From: Mercurialis annua
Lineage: Eukaryota > Streptophyta > Magnoliopsida > Malpighiales > Euphorbiaceae
Direction of reading: 5' to 3'
NCBI RefSeq assembly: GCF_937616625.2
Contig: NC_065576.1
Coordinates: 23,792,628-23,856,627 of the forward strand
DNA: 64,000 nucleotides
Part shown: one piece after another, positions 52,109 through 61,882 of the stretch
Position numbering within the stretch: position 1 is the first letter of the stretch
Layout of the letters: each line of letters opens with the position of its first letter
Notes under the pieces: model-generated
Seen by the model: only the letters and a program-made list of their open reading frames with translations
The model's database searches: none
What the model was told of the DNA's origin: nothing
Made by a program: the position numbers and the translations under genes

Positions 52109-55100
52109 AGCCTTTCCAACGTGGTAGAGATGGTAAAACCAGGATTTCGTTTCAATATCAACCACGCCAAGAGAAAGACGGGGATGGAATTTATCAAACA
52201 AAGAAAAAAAAATTAAATAAGTGAGCATTAAAACATAACTGAAAAAAGTTAGTCGAGATACGAACTTGGCCCCTTTAGAACGTCCTTCTTCCAGCCAATT
52301 ATGAATGATGTCTTGTTTGGTGGCATCACTAAATAAAATGTGATTAGCATCAAATGGACAAATACGGACTTTACAACCAGTTTGTGTCGGTATGAAGCGG
52401 CTTGAAGAAGGACCAGACTACTAAAAACATATGAGAGGATACAGTAAGTAATCTGATATCAACTCTATATGTACTTTATGTGAACCATCATATATAAAAT
52501 TAAACTATAAATATAATTTAAAGCAAACAATACCTCCTTTGATTAGAATTCAGCAATCGATTCACTTGCATTTTTTGTAGTCTGATTGATGGTGTCATCT
52601 GGTGGAGATTTTAAATTCAACTCGCTTTGTCGCGAAACCTAGTAAATTGACAATAAACAAATTAATATAGTTAATCAAAACAGCTTAATTTCAAATTATT
52701 AAATATACCTCAAAATTCGGAGAGATAACATCAACGTGTTCGGAAGAAACAATAACACAAGGTTCACCACGGTCATCCTTGCCTTCAAGTACAGCCTTCT
52801 CGCAAACCAAATCTTCCAATTCGATTTTTTCAGCACCTTCTTCTTCATCAGCAGACTCCCTACCATCCCTTTCTTTGCTAGAAGTAGCTTTCGTATCAGT
52901 AAAAACAGGAACAGCAGACTCCCTACCATCCCTTTCTTCTCGTTCCGTTACTATAGAAGTACCATTTTTACTTGGTTTCACTGAAATCTCCTCTGCAGGA
53001 AGAACAACCTTTTTTCCTTTGTCAACCCTTGTCTGCAAGCCATCAGAAACATCATGTTGCTCAATTTCAACCTGATACAGATTTGGAGTTCACATTAGGT
53101 TCCCATCAAGTTACAATAACATAATATGAAATAACATAAAGTATATTTAACTAAACTCTAAGTGATAAAAGAACAAAATAAATAAATCAAAACAAATTAC
53201 CGTTTTAGAATCACCAATCAGAGTTAGCCTTGCATTCAATGAATTGACAACTGTCAAAAGTTCGGAACATTTGGAAGTGAATAAACGTTTCAAATCCATT
53301 GTATCATCCTTCATCGTCTTTTGACCAGCCATCAAAATTTCCAGCTTCTCTTCCATAACATTTAAATTCAAAGTGTTCGACGTTGATTCACCGTCCTTCA
53401 ATATATTAAATGCCGGACAATAACCCTCCTCGTTTCCCTTAATTTTTTTGAATAAGTCACCTAGACGAAGGGCATTCATCTCTGCCGGGGTTGGACCAAT
53501 TGATCGGAAAATCATCTACACATAACAAATGAACACCATATATGAAAACAGAGTCAATGATAAATTACATTTGAAAAATTGAAAATTTAACAAATACGAA
53601 CCTCATCGGATGCAATCTCAACAAATAAATCCCTGTCAACAGCAATGTATTTTGCAGGAACGAATGCTTGCCACCTCAGAATCCGCGGGATAGCATCTTT
53701 GTTCACTAGCTGAGCAAAGGTATTTTCCACCGCCGGGCAACACTCGTAGAACCAACATACCAGTGCATATGGTAAACCTTGAAGGCGATACTGGTAAATG
53801 TTGTCTTCAATAATAAGAGATCCCGGACTAAGAACAGCTCTTTTCGACAAAGAATCAAACGTGTACTTGAAAACGTCAATACCCCATGGATAGTCGTTCA
53901 AATCAGCCGAATCAACTATGCCAAAGTCCTTCAAAGGGATACGAGCGGTCCTCGGTGAAGCAAGCAAGAAGTTATGCAAAAAATGCATAAATGCTATCTT
54001 AAACCCATCCTCCTCCGACTCCCAACGCCTAGCTTTGAAAAAATCCTGAAGGGTTTGTTTAGAAACAGATTGCAACCCGCTGAAGTACTTATCCAAAATG
54101 CCATTTTCAACTTTTGTATAGGCATACTTACTGTTGTCACCTTGACAGTTTAAACCCGCGATCAAAGCAAATTCGTCGATTCCGAATTTCAGCCTATGAC
54201 CGCCAACCTCAAACCACAATTCAGACTTGTTTAGCTGCTCCACCTCCCTCAACAATAAACAATGTATGATCTGATTTTTCACTTTGATCTTGGGAATATC
54301 AAGAAAGTAGCCAAAGCAAGATTGTCTAAACTTTTCCAATTCACCTGGAGTCAGAGTCGATTTGATATCAGAAATGACATCGTATGACATGCGCGTATCA
54401 ATCTTCGAGTGAACACGATCTTCTCGGCTTACTTTAAACTGCCATAGCTGTACGGAAATTAGAGTGAAAACTGTTAGATATCAAAAATTTCACCCAAGCA
54501 AGATTCAACTCTTTTTCTGTTTTGGTGTTCAAACTTAAATAGAAAATAAGCTATTCAAAAGCACAACCATACACATTAAGTTCTTATCAAATAGCATACA
54601 AGAAACATTGCCAACTTTGTAAATCCAACTTCTAACATTCCTCTCAATACAATGCCCAAAAATAACCAAATCAAAACCTGAAATTTCATTGTCAAACCCA
54701 GTAGAATGGAGGAATTAACCTTCAAAAACTGAAATTTCAGTACCCTAAAAAAATAGATTTCATAACTGTACCTTCAAAACTATCTACCAACCAACCTAAC
54801 CACAATTTTATATAAACATAATTCCAAATAATCATACTTAAGCATAATTTCAAACAATCATATAAACAGAGTCAATTTATTATTCTAAGATATCAAACAA
54901 TACTAATGCAGTAGGTTCTTAATTCATATTATAAAATAATGAAATCATACCTTAGGAGGAGATTTCTTGGATTCAGTTCTGGAAATGCCTTTGTGTTTCT
55001 TCGATTTCGGAGGTGAATCATTTGCATGTCTCTTCTTACTCAACTGTATAGGAGATGGAGGAACTGAAGCTTCTCCGGTTGACACCACCTTTTTATTTTT

Positions 55101-55187
55101 TGAAGCTTTTTTTGCAACGGATTTCTTACCCATATCAGCGATTTTGATGTTATCGTCGTTATCAGTGGCACCCCGTGTAGTCACCAT
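52109..55187 (-). pseudogene. DUF1985/Ulp1-type transposon gene, 3' end lost at satellite junction
   Basis: Six exons can be read on the minus strand: 55187-54951, 54447-53602, 53515-53201, 53071-52709, 52638-52534 and 52417-52109. All junctions have GT donors and AG acceptors in phase 0. The start ATG (55187) has good context (tccATGG). Exon 1 encodes a lysine-rich, probably nuclear-targeting segment (KKHKG and similar). Exon 2 (282 codons) resembles DUF1985, with HCLLLREVEQ, WFEVGGHRLKFG, FALIAGLNC and YPWGIDVF. Exon 3 is partly helical. Exon 4 is acidic with a duplicated RDGRESA. Exon 6 (FSDATKQDIIHNWLEEGRS, then VDIETKSWFYHLYHVGKA) looks like the start of a plant Ulp1/C48 cysteine-protease domain. 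The frame then runs straight into satellite, so the catalytic His-Asp-Cys part is missing. Exon 5 has an in-frame TAA at 52545-52543. DUF1985-Ulp1 proteins are typical cargo of plant MULE or CACTA transposons. The family call is from memory. Confidence 0.7.
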
Positions 55188-55566
55188 GGATTTAGGTCAT
55201 AAAGAAGAACACGGCAAATTAAGAAGGAAGAAAAGAGTTTTGATTAATTAGGAATGAAATCAAATTTTGCAATATGAAATGGGTATTTCCCGCTATATGA
55301 AAAAATGAGAGGTAAATTATATGATACATTAGACACACACTAAAGAGACATATACCTTAGATAAGGATAAAATAGGAATAAAAAATTTAAAGGGTGTCGA
55401 AAATAAATTAATGTTTTCAATAGATGCATTTTTTCAAGGAAAAAAAATGAAATCAATAATTTAAAGTTTTGAGATTTCAATTAATTTATTATAATTTTAA
55501 TAATTTAAAACATTAAAATGGTTATTTTGATTAGGGTATGTGCATATACAGAACTGGACAAGTAAA
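55188..55566. other. AT-rich intergenic stretch
   Basis: This lies upstream of the minus-strand DUF1985/Ulp1 gene and presumably contains its promoter, but I see no clear TATA box or conserved motif to assign. The short open frames here on the plus strand are antisense to exon 1 and have no coding character. Confidence 0.6.
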
Positions 55567-55760
55567 TACTCGAGGTCTGGCTAAATAGTCGACGAGTTTT
55601 AAGCCTAACATCGAGATTGTTGCTGTTCAGTTCTGCATAAACTCGATGATGGGTTAATATTCGACGAGTTTAAACCTAACATCGAGTTTATGCTAGTCTA
55701 GTTATGCCAAACTCGATTTCAGGCTTTGTTTTCGTCGAGTATTTAGACCCACCTCGATTT
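55566..55760 (+). repeat. TCGAG-rich repeat cluster, left
   Basis: The cluster contains at least seven TCGAG/TCGAC/CTCGAT motifs in about 195 bp. They are organised as ~75-90-bp loosely repeated units, such as 'tcgacgagttttaagcctaa' followed by 'catcgag', and again 'ttcgacgagtttaaacctaa' followed by 'catcgag'. It lies upstream of the 427-aa ORF and is mirrored by the cluster at 59262-59395. Confidence 0.75.
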
Positions 55761-55929
55761 ATTTTGAAAATTACTGCAATTGAAAAATAAACCTCCCACT
55801 TTTCTTTAGAAACCTAGAATCAAAACGAGTGAAAAAAAAAATTCTCTAATCTTCCTCATTCCACAACCCGAAACCTAGCCTCTAAATTCATCAAATTGCT
55901 ATCATAATCTTATCAAATCATCAACCAAA

Positions 55930-57213
55930 ATGATGGTATCAACAAAGGGACGAGCTAAAAGAGTTGCTTCAAAAGGGAAATCTTCAAGTTCAACTATGCC
56001 TCCGAAATTTGTTAGAAGAGAAGATTTGTCCTCAAATTATGATTGTCCATTTCCAATTTTCTCCGACGAAGAAGGTATTCGTTACGAAACTATTTCACGC
56101 AAGCCTATTGTTATACCTAGATATTTTGATTATGCTTTGTTGACTAGGATGGGTTTGAAATCAAAAATTGATGAAATAGTTGGTAGAATGAGTTTAAATT
56201 TTATTGCACATGGTAAGTATCAAGTTTATAAAGAGTTAACTAGGGAATTTTATACCACCTTGAATTATGCCTCTAAGAATGAAAAAGCAATTTCTTTTAG
56301 AATAAAAGGGGTTGATTATAGCATAGGGTATGATTTTATGAATCAGAAATTGAAGTTGCCTAAAGGTGGCATTAGAGGTTGTCCTTCAATTTTTGATGTT
56401 AATAGAGTATGGAAGCAATTGACCGGTGAAGACTCGGTCGATTTACAACAAGCTCCTAATGGACTCATAATTGAACCATCATATCTTATATTTCATAAAT
56501 TCCTTTGTCATTCTATATGTGGTAAAAAAGAGTCGAATAGAGTAACGAAGGATGATTTACTAGTACTTGACTATTTAGTGCGAAGTTCGGCAAAAAATGT
56601 TGATTTCATACACTTAATTTTTAAAAGCATGATGACCATGGCAACATCATCTAAAGTTGCACTTGGAAATGGTCATTTAGTAACTTGTATAGCATTGCTT
56701 CATAGTGCTATTGATGAGGATGATTTGCAGAAGATGGAATGTTTGGGGGATGCGTATCTCAATGAAACTATGCTCCGTAAAGCCGACATTCTTGATATGG
56801 ATGGAGAATTAATGAATGTAAAGGACCGAAATTGTTACTTAATTAAAACTGGCCAGCCGAGAAGAGGAAAGGGAAGAAAAGCAGAAATAGAAGATGACTT
56901 TGAAGAAGATGAGGATAATGTAAGTATAGAACTGGAATCCGAGAATGGTCAAGATGCGGTGGTGAGGGATGATGTCGGTATAGATCAACCAAGAGAGGAG
57001 GAAGTGAGGCGACCAAGAAAGCCGAAGCGAAGGGGAGCTTTTGAAGAGGAAGTACTTTCTTTGTTAAATGAAACAAAGTCGAGGTTGACTAATATTGAAA
57101 CATCTATCGAAGAGATTAAAAGAGAACAACGAAGGTCACATCGCCGATGGAAGGCTTGTTTCGGCACCTTGGGAGCACATGATCCTTCACCTCCACATAC
57201 ACCGGAGAGTTAA
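55930..57213 (+). CDS. Intact 427-aa Athila-ORF1-like / putative plant transposon protein
   Basis: A single uninterrupted exon, far longer than chance in this AT-rich context. The first of two adjacent ATGs has good context (aaccaaaATGATGG). The 5' leader is CT- and A-rich without an ATG close by. Residues 1-35 are basic and Ser-rich. Residues about 45-280 form a globular region with YKELTREFYTTLNYA, FRIKGVDYSIGYDF, KLPKGGI, FDVNRVWKQLTGED, IEPSYLIFHKFLCHSICGKK and LLVLDYLVR. This order and spacing resembles the plant Athila retrotransposon ORF1 family and the related 'putative plant transposon protein' (Transposase_32-type) domain. Residues about 315-375 are highly charged, with acidic then basic blocks. 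Residues about 380-415 look like a short coiled coil (LLNETKSRLTNIETSIEEIK), and the tail is Pro-rich (PSPPHTPES). No reverse transcriptase, integrase or transposase catalytic motif follows. The biochemical function is unknown. Confidence 0.65.
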   Translation: MMVSTKGRAKRVASKGKSSSSTMPPKFVRREDLSSNYDCPFPIFSDEEGIRYETISRKPIVIPRYFDYALLTRMGLKSKIDEIVGRMSLNFIAHGKYQVYKELTREFYTTLNYASKNEKAISFRIKGVDYSIGYDFMNQKLKLPKGGIRGCPSIFDVNRVWKQLTGEDSVDLQQAPNGLIIEPSYLIFHKFLCHSICGKKESNRVTKDDLLVLDYLVRSSAKNVDFIHLIFKSMMTMATSSKVALGNGHLVTCIALLHSAIDEDDLQKMECLGDAYLNETMLRKADILDMDGELMNVKDRNCYLIKTGQPRRGKGRKAEIEDDFEEDEDNVSIELESENGQDAVVRDDVGIDQPREEEVRRPRKPKRRGAFEEEVLSLLNETKSRLTNIETSIEEIKREQRRSHRRWKACFGTLGAHDPSPPHTPES

Positions 57214-58558
57214 GGTTAGTAACAACCAGAATATTTTGATTATTTCATATCTGTCTGCTGTCATTCATTTGGTTTCAGGGCATTACTTTTCTTCCTGAAA
57301 TATGCTCTGTTTTCCAAATTGCAGATAAGGTGGGTGGCTGCTGTATAATTGCATAGTTGGTTCTAAATGTCTAATTCTGGATATGATGTTTTGGAGACTT
57401 GGAGGTGCAGTTTTGAAGACGTGGAGCTGATGTATAATTGCATAGCTGTTGATTACGGATTTAGTATTTTGAATTTGGAGGTTTATGTATTTGAACATAA
57501 GTAGGTTTAATTGTGATAAACTCATGTGTTATTAGTAGGTCTGAAATGTTATTATCAAGTCTGAATATTAACAGGTCTGAATGCTATTATCAAATTTGAA
57601 TATTAACACTTGTTAATTCTAGATCATTGTACACTAATATTTTTTCTGACAAAACTTAAAATTTAAGTTTGTTAAATTGTTATAAATTAGGATAGTTAGA
57701 TGACTTTTATTGATTAACTTTTCTTATAAAGCCAAAGAATAAAAATTGATAAATTTAAATATTTATGAATTACAAATATGTAATTAATTTGTTACATTGG
57801 TCTTTTAACTTTTATTTTTCTGTTCAACCAATTTTTAATATTTAAATATCTAAATCCGTAAAAAAAAGGATATGATCTGGAAAATTTGAATAAATGTTAA
57901 TATTTTACAAAATTAAATATTTAAATTTTAAAAATATGTAATTAATTTCTTACATCGGTCTTTAAACTTTTATTTTTTGGTTGAGTCGATTTTTTAATAT
58001 TTAAATATTTAAAATTATTAATATATTAGGATATGATCTATATATTCTTGCTAATTTGTTTCATAAAATTTTAAATTACGTACATTATTAAATGTATAAA
58101 TTTTATAGAATGCAACGACATAATAACATGTCTGTGTGTGCTACTCATAACTTGTGATTATTAAAGTGTGTACTGCCTGAACCAATCTGTTTTCAAAATT
58201 GCAAAAGTGCTTGGTTGCAAGATATGTACATGAATTTGAGATTTATGTACTTAAAAACGAGTTAGTTTAATTGTGATGAAATCATGTCTTATTTTACGAG
58301 TAGGTTGAATTTGTAGGTTTATTTTTACATCTCACGTAAGTTGAGGCACATGCAACGTTAAATTGAGGCACATGTAACGTATATTTTAAGTTCTCTTAAT
58401 TTTTATCGAAAGTTATAAAATTAACTTCATGTAAATTTTGCCAGATTGCTTTGTTAATGTAAAAATGGAATTGAAACAGATCATTCTTTCGTGTTGAGTT
58501 CTCAAGTATACATGAGGTTTTTTATGTCAACGATATGAAAAATGGATGTCCTTGGAAA
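57214..58558. other. AT-rich non-coding DNA with short local duplications
   Basis: No credible gene is present. Three local duplications are visible. 'tgtataattgcatagttg' near 57340 recurs near 57430. A ~158-bp tandem pair around 'atatgtaattaattt' is centred at 57780 and 57938. The segment 'gaatttggaggtttatgtat' followed by 'gtttaattgtgataaactca' (near 57472-57525) is echoed near 58232-58290. These look like slippage or nested insertion scars. Confidence 0.6.
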
Positions 58559-58651
58559 AATAAATAAAATATTGTTTTATTTGTTTAGCGGTCATTAAAA
58601 AAATAAATTAAATATTGTTTTATTTTTTTAGCGGTCATTAAAAAAAATTGA
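58559..58651 (+). repeat. Two-copy ~46-bp tandem repeat
   Basis: Two adjacent copies of 'aatattgttttattt' followed by 'tttagcggtcattaaaaa' lie immediately before the telomere-like tract. They differ by a few A/T bases. Confidence 0.7.
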
Positions 58652-58678
58652 ATGTTGCTAATTAATGTTGTTTTTTCT

Positions 58679-58832
58679 AACCCTAACACTAATCCTAACC
58701 CAAAACCCTAAACCCTAAACCTTAACCCTAGCCCTAACCCTAAGCCCTAAGCCCTAAACCCTAAACCCTATACCCTAAGCCCTAAACCCTAAACCCTAAA
58801 TCCTAATTAAGCCCTAAACCCTAAACCCTAAA
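58679..58832 (+). repeat. Interstitial degenerate telomere repeats (CCCTAAA type)
   Basis: About 150 bp of CCCTAAA and near variants (CCCTAAC, CCCTAAG, CCCTAGC, CCTAACC), with the C-rich strand on the plus strand. Several adjacent perfect CCCTAAA units are visible near 58750-58800 and 58812-58832. This is the Arabidopsis-type plant telomere unit. Its degeneracy and its position between transposon remnants make it an old interstitial insertion, not a chromosome end. Confidence 0.9.
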
Positions 58833-59261
58833 ATACAATTTTAATAATGGTTATGCGAGTAAAAACATATTCAACCGAATAAATTTAGCTATTAAAAATT
58901 CAAATTATACTAATTAAAAATATTAAAATAAATTATAAGAATAGGCAAAAGTGGAAAAATTTCTTATTGTTGCAATTTATTTACAAAAGGCATATATTAC
59001 CTCCAAAAAAATTAAGACAAAATATTGTTTTGAAATATTTATGTGAGAGCGATAAAAATGGCGTGGTCAACTATTATGTTGAATAACACATAAATTTTTG
59101 ATATCTAACCATAAATAAGCATAAAATCAACCATTTATCAACATTAGATTCTTTGTTTTGCTTTTAATATGGGAAACAAAGACTTTTTATTTTGCATTTT
59201 GCTTCTAGATATCTAAAGGAAAGTGGTGATATTTGGATTAAGTTGAAAAAAAATAGATTAT
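58833..59261. other. AT-rich stretch without recognised features
   Basis: Nothing coding or repetitive stands out. It lies between the telomere-like tract and the right TCGAG cluster, inside the putative inverted-repeat element. Confidence 0.6.
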
Positions 59262-59395
59262 AACTCGAGTATATTGTTCAAGCTCGTCGAATATTTGCCA
59301 TTTTATCGAGTTATGACGAGTTCAGTAGAACATATATTCGATGAAACATATAAAACTCGTCGACTTTCTCGACTACCTCGAGTAACAAACAATAT
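59262..59395 (-). repeat. TCGAG-rich repeat cluster, right (inverted relative to left)
   Basis: The cluster contains AACTCGAG, GCTCGTCGAATATT, ATCGAGTTATGACGAGTT, AACTCGTCGACTTTCTCGAC and CCTCGAGTA. Read on the minus strand, its right end matches the start of the 55566 cluster (TACTCGAGGT and AGTCGACGAGTTTTA), so the two form inverted subterminal repeats. Confidence 0.75.
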
Positions 59396-59759
59396 TTCTG
59401 CAACAAGATTTTCAGAATATATCTCAAACTGATTAGATTTGCCAAGATTTTGGCAAGTCAAATCAGGAAAATTTAAAAACGAATTTATTAGGAGGGAAAC
59501 AATATTAAAATAGGAGGGAAACGAAAAAAAAGAGAGGGAAACGAAAATAATTTGGTCCTTATTTAATTTTTTAATTAATGAAGTTCCCTCTTAAAGGAAA
59601 CTTCTTTGGCATTAACCATAATTGCAGGAATCACGTTGTTGAATGACAAAATAAAGTGGTTTCTTTGTTCTTATCAAAATATCGATCATAAAAAGAATTA
59701 CAAACAATTCTCACCATACTTGTTCTTCAATTCAATTTGTTTCAACGATTTTCTGAACA
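59396..59759. other. AT-rich leader region of the Transposase_24-like gene
   Basis: No ATG-initiated exon in the required frame is obvious here. A short direct repeat, 'aggagggaaac' (about 59491-59501 and 59512-59522, with 'agagggaaacg' near 59532), is visible. The sequence 'ttttctgaacag' at 59749-59760 could serve as a splice acceptor, implying an upstream first exon that I could not place. Confidence 0.5.
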
Positions 59760-60359
59760 GTGTTACTTAATACTAGAAAAAGAGTTATATCGTTTAACGA
59801 ATTACAAAGATCAGTTAGACTGAAAGATCATTTGAGGAAGGGGAATGACAAACCATCGATGAAAAATATATCACAACAATCTCAGACTACCGAAACTGAG
59901 TCGGAACCTGTTCCTCCTTTGGTGAACACAACATCTCCGTCTCCTCCAATTCAAAACCCAAATAGTATTGAACATCACAACCACCGTGATGATTCAACTG
60001 CAATACCAGTGGCTGCTGAAGTTAATAGGGATGGTGAAACTGAAATCATGTCCGGTGAACCAACAAACGTTGATGAAGGTTAGGTTGAATTTATTTTGTG
60101 TTTCATTTATTTTGCTTAGAGAATTGATATAATTAACAAATGAAATTGTGTTTCAATGCTTTTTCTGAAATGGAAATATTGTTTTCAAGTTATTTTTTAC
60201 CATATATTTTTTGCAATTCGTTTTTTTTTTCTCTATTTTGTGTTTCATAAAGTTGACATACGGTTGACATAAGGTTCATATTAGGTTACAAAAACTTATA
60301 AAAAACGGCATCTAAATAAAAATTAAAAATAGTATAAGACATACATATCAATTTGAATT

Positions 60360-60875
60360 GAGAAGAAAATTAACATGAGATAAACTGTAGTATTTCTTAG
60401 GTCTTCTTCCCAAAAAGAAATGTGTTTTAATTTAAAAATAGTTTAAGAATAGTATAAGACATACATATCAATTTGTTTCTCTATTTTGTGATTATTTTGT
60501 GTTTCATGCGGTTGACATAAGATTCATATTTGGGCACAAAAACGTTTTAAAAACTGCATTTAAATTTAAAAATAGTATAAGACATATATATGAAATTTTA
60601 AAATAGTATGATAATTACATATAAAGTTTAATAGAACAGCAAACTAGTATGAGGTAAAGTTTTGTATTTCTTACGTATTTCTCTATTCTGTGTTTGTTTT
60701 TTGTTTTCTGAGGTTGACATATGGTTGACATATAGTTTATATTCAGTCACTATAACTTTTACAAACTGCATATAAATAATTTTTTTAAAAAGGTACATAT
60801 CAATTTGGAAACAAAAAGCAAACTAACATGAGGTAAACTGTTGTACTTCTTAGGTCCTCTTCCAAAAAAGAATGG
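60360..60875 (+). repeat. Three-copy intronic repeat including a duplicated exon edge
   Basis: The segment 'aacatgagataaactgtagt' followed by 'atttcttaggtcttcttccc' (about 60372-60415) recurs near 60645-60680 and again at 60820-60870, where it includes the real acceptor and first codons of the second exon. The first copy therefore carries a degenerate duplicate of the exon start (GTCTTCTTCCCAAAAAGAAA). 'aagacatacatatcaatttg' and the related 'ggttgacat' motifs also recur through this intron. Confidence 0.7.
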
Positions 60876-61613
60876 TAGAGGGAAAGCTAGAGGATTTGAA
60901 GTTAAAAAAAATGACTAAAGATGGTTCAAAAATTGGTGGAATTTTGATTGCAAAAACAAATAGATTACCAATTGGTCCTTCAGAAAAGATATTCAAAATG
61001 GAAATTGGTATTGTCACTCGATTAATGGCACCGCTAGGTAAACTTTATTGGTCTCAAATAAGCGCTGAACAAAAGGAAGCTTTACTTACAACTATTCAGG
61101 TAAAACTAATAACTATTTTATAGCATACTTGTTATTTCAATTAATTATATTCTTATAATATGTGACTATTCATATGTTTTTTTATTGATAGGGTGAATTT
61201 GAGATTGATTTAAGTGATCCACATGCAAGAGAAGTAGTATATGGAATGATGGCTAGACGATTTAGAAACTTCAAGTATCAGTGTCACTTACAATATAAGA
61301 CGTTCCCTACTCGTGAGGAAGCTGACAAACATCCACCCAAGGATGTAAAAATTAACGATTGGAAGAACCTATGTGAACATTTTGATGAACATGCACACTT
61401 TAAGGTAATGTTTCAATTTTATATACAATTGTCTATTATCGTTTGCTAAAAATGAGCACTTTATTATCTAATTAGTTGCTAGTATGTTTCCAATTATATC
61501 TAAATTAGCTTCACATATTGTGTTCTGAACGAAAATACGAGGTTTGTTCAAAGGATTTTAATATTAAATGATTTTTAACCTTTTTATGATTTATTTTAAC
61601 TCTGAATAAGCTT

Positions 61614-61882
61614 AAACTCGAGGTTAGACTTGGAACACTTCGAGTTTAAAGCCTCTCCACGATAATGAGCTTATACAGAAATGAAAAACTCGAGGAATGA
61701 ATGATCTCGTAGAGTATTTTTTTCCTTCCTCGAGTTAGTTCATATCTGAGAAGCTCAAACTCGATGAAAGGCTTGAAACTCTTCGAGTTTTATGCCTTAC
61801 CTCGAGTTCAAATGTCTACATAGTTAACATAACTCGAGAAAATGCTTGTACTTCGCCGAGTATTTGGCATGTTTACGAGTTA
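61614..61882 (+). repeat. TCGAG-rich repeat cluster within an intron
   Basis: About 270 bp with repeated AACTCGAG, TTCGAGTTT and CGAGTATTT motifs, in the same orientation as the 55566 cluster (compare ACTCGAGGTTAGACTTGG here with ACTCGAGGTCTGGCTAAA there, and 'cgccgagtatttgg' with 'cgtcgagtatttag'). It sits in the intron 61405-62010 of the Transposase_24-like gene, as a small non-autonomous insertion or solo subterminal remnant would. Confidence 0.7.

Larger units (their letters stand above)
55567..59384. mobile_element. Putative ~3.8-kb inverted-repeat transposon carrying the 427-aa ORF
   Basis: The interval is bounded by matching inverted sequences. TACTCGAGGT at 55567-55576 pairs with 59375-59384, and AGTCGACGAGTTTTA at 55587-55601 pairs with 59351-59365, with internal gaps of 10 and 9 bp. 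Each end lies in a longer cluster of TCGAG-rich repeats, and the two clusters point in opposite directions. Inside are an intact single-exon ORF (55930-57213) and ~2 kb of AT-rich DNA with degenerate telomere repeats. Inverted subterminal repeats around one intact plant-transposon-type ORF suggest a discrete DNA element. The true termini and target-site duplication could not be fixed; TACAGAA (left) and TGCAGAA (right, inverted) just outside may be part of the ends. No transposase catalytic domain was recognised. Confidence 0.5.

Noticed and set aside
52736..53075. Plus-strand frames of 82 and 98 codons
   Set aside because: They are antisense to exon 4 of the minus-strand DUF1985/Ulp1 gene and arise from its Ser/Glu-rich codons.
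54967..55251. Plus-strand 94-codon frame
   Set aside because: It is antisense to the lysine-rich first exon of the minus-strand gene and has no independent support.
56843..57167. Minus-strand frames under the 427-aa ORF
   Set aside because: They are shadows of the charged C-terminal coding region on the opposite strand.
57283..57525. Minus-strand 80-codon frame downstream of the 427-aa ORF
   Set aside because: It covers locally duplicated AT-rich DNA with no homologous motif and no splice partner.
59760..59762. GTG as the start codon of the Transposase_24 gene
   Set aside because: Plant nuclear genes use ATG. The position follows 'ttttctgaacag', which is better read as a splice acceptor, so the true start is either an unseen upstream exon or the in-frame ATG at 59859.
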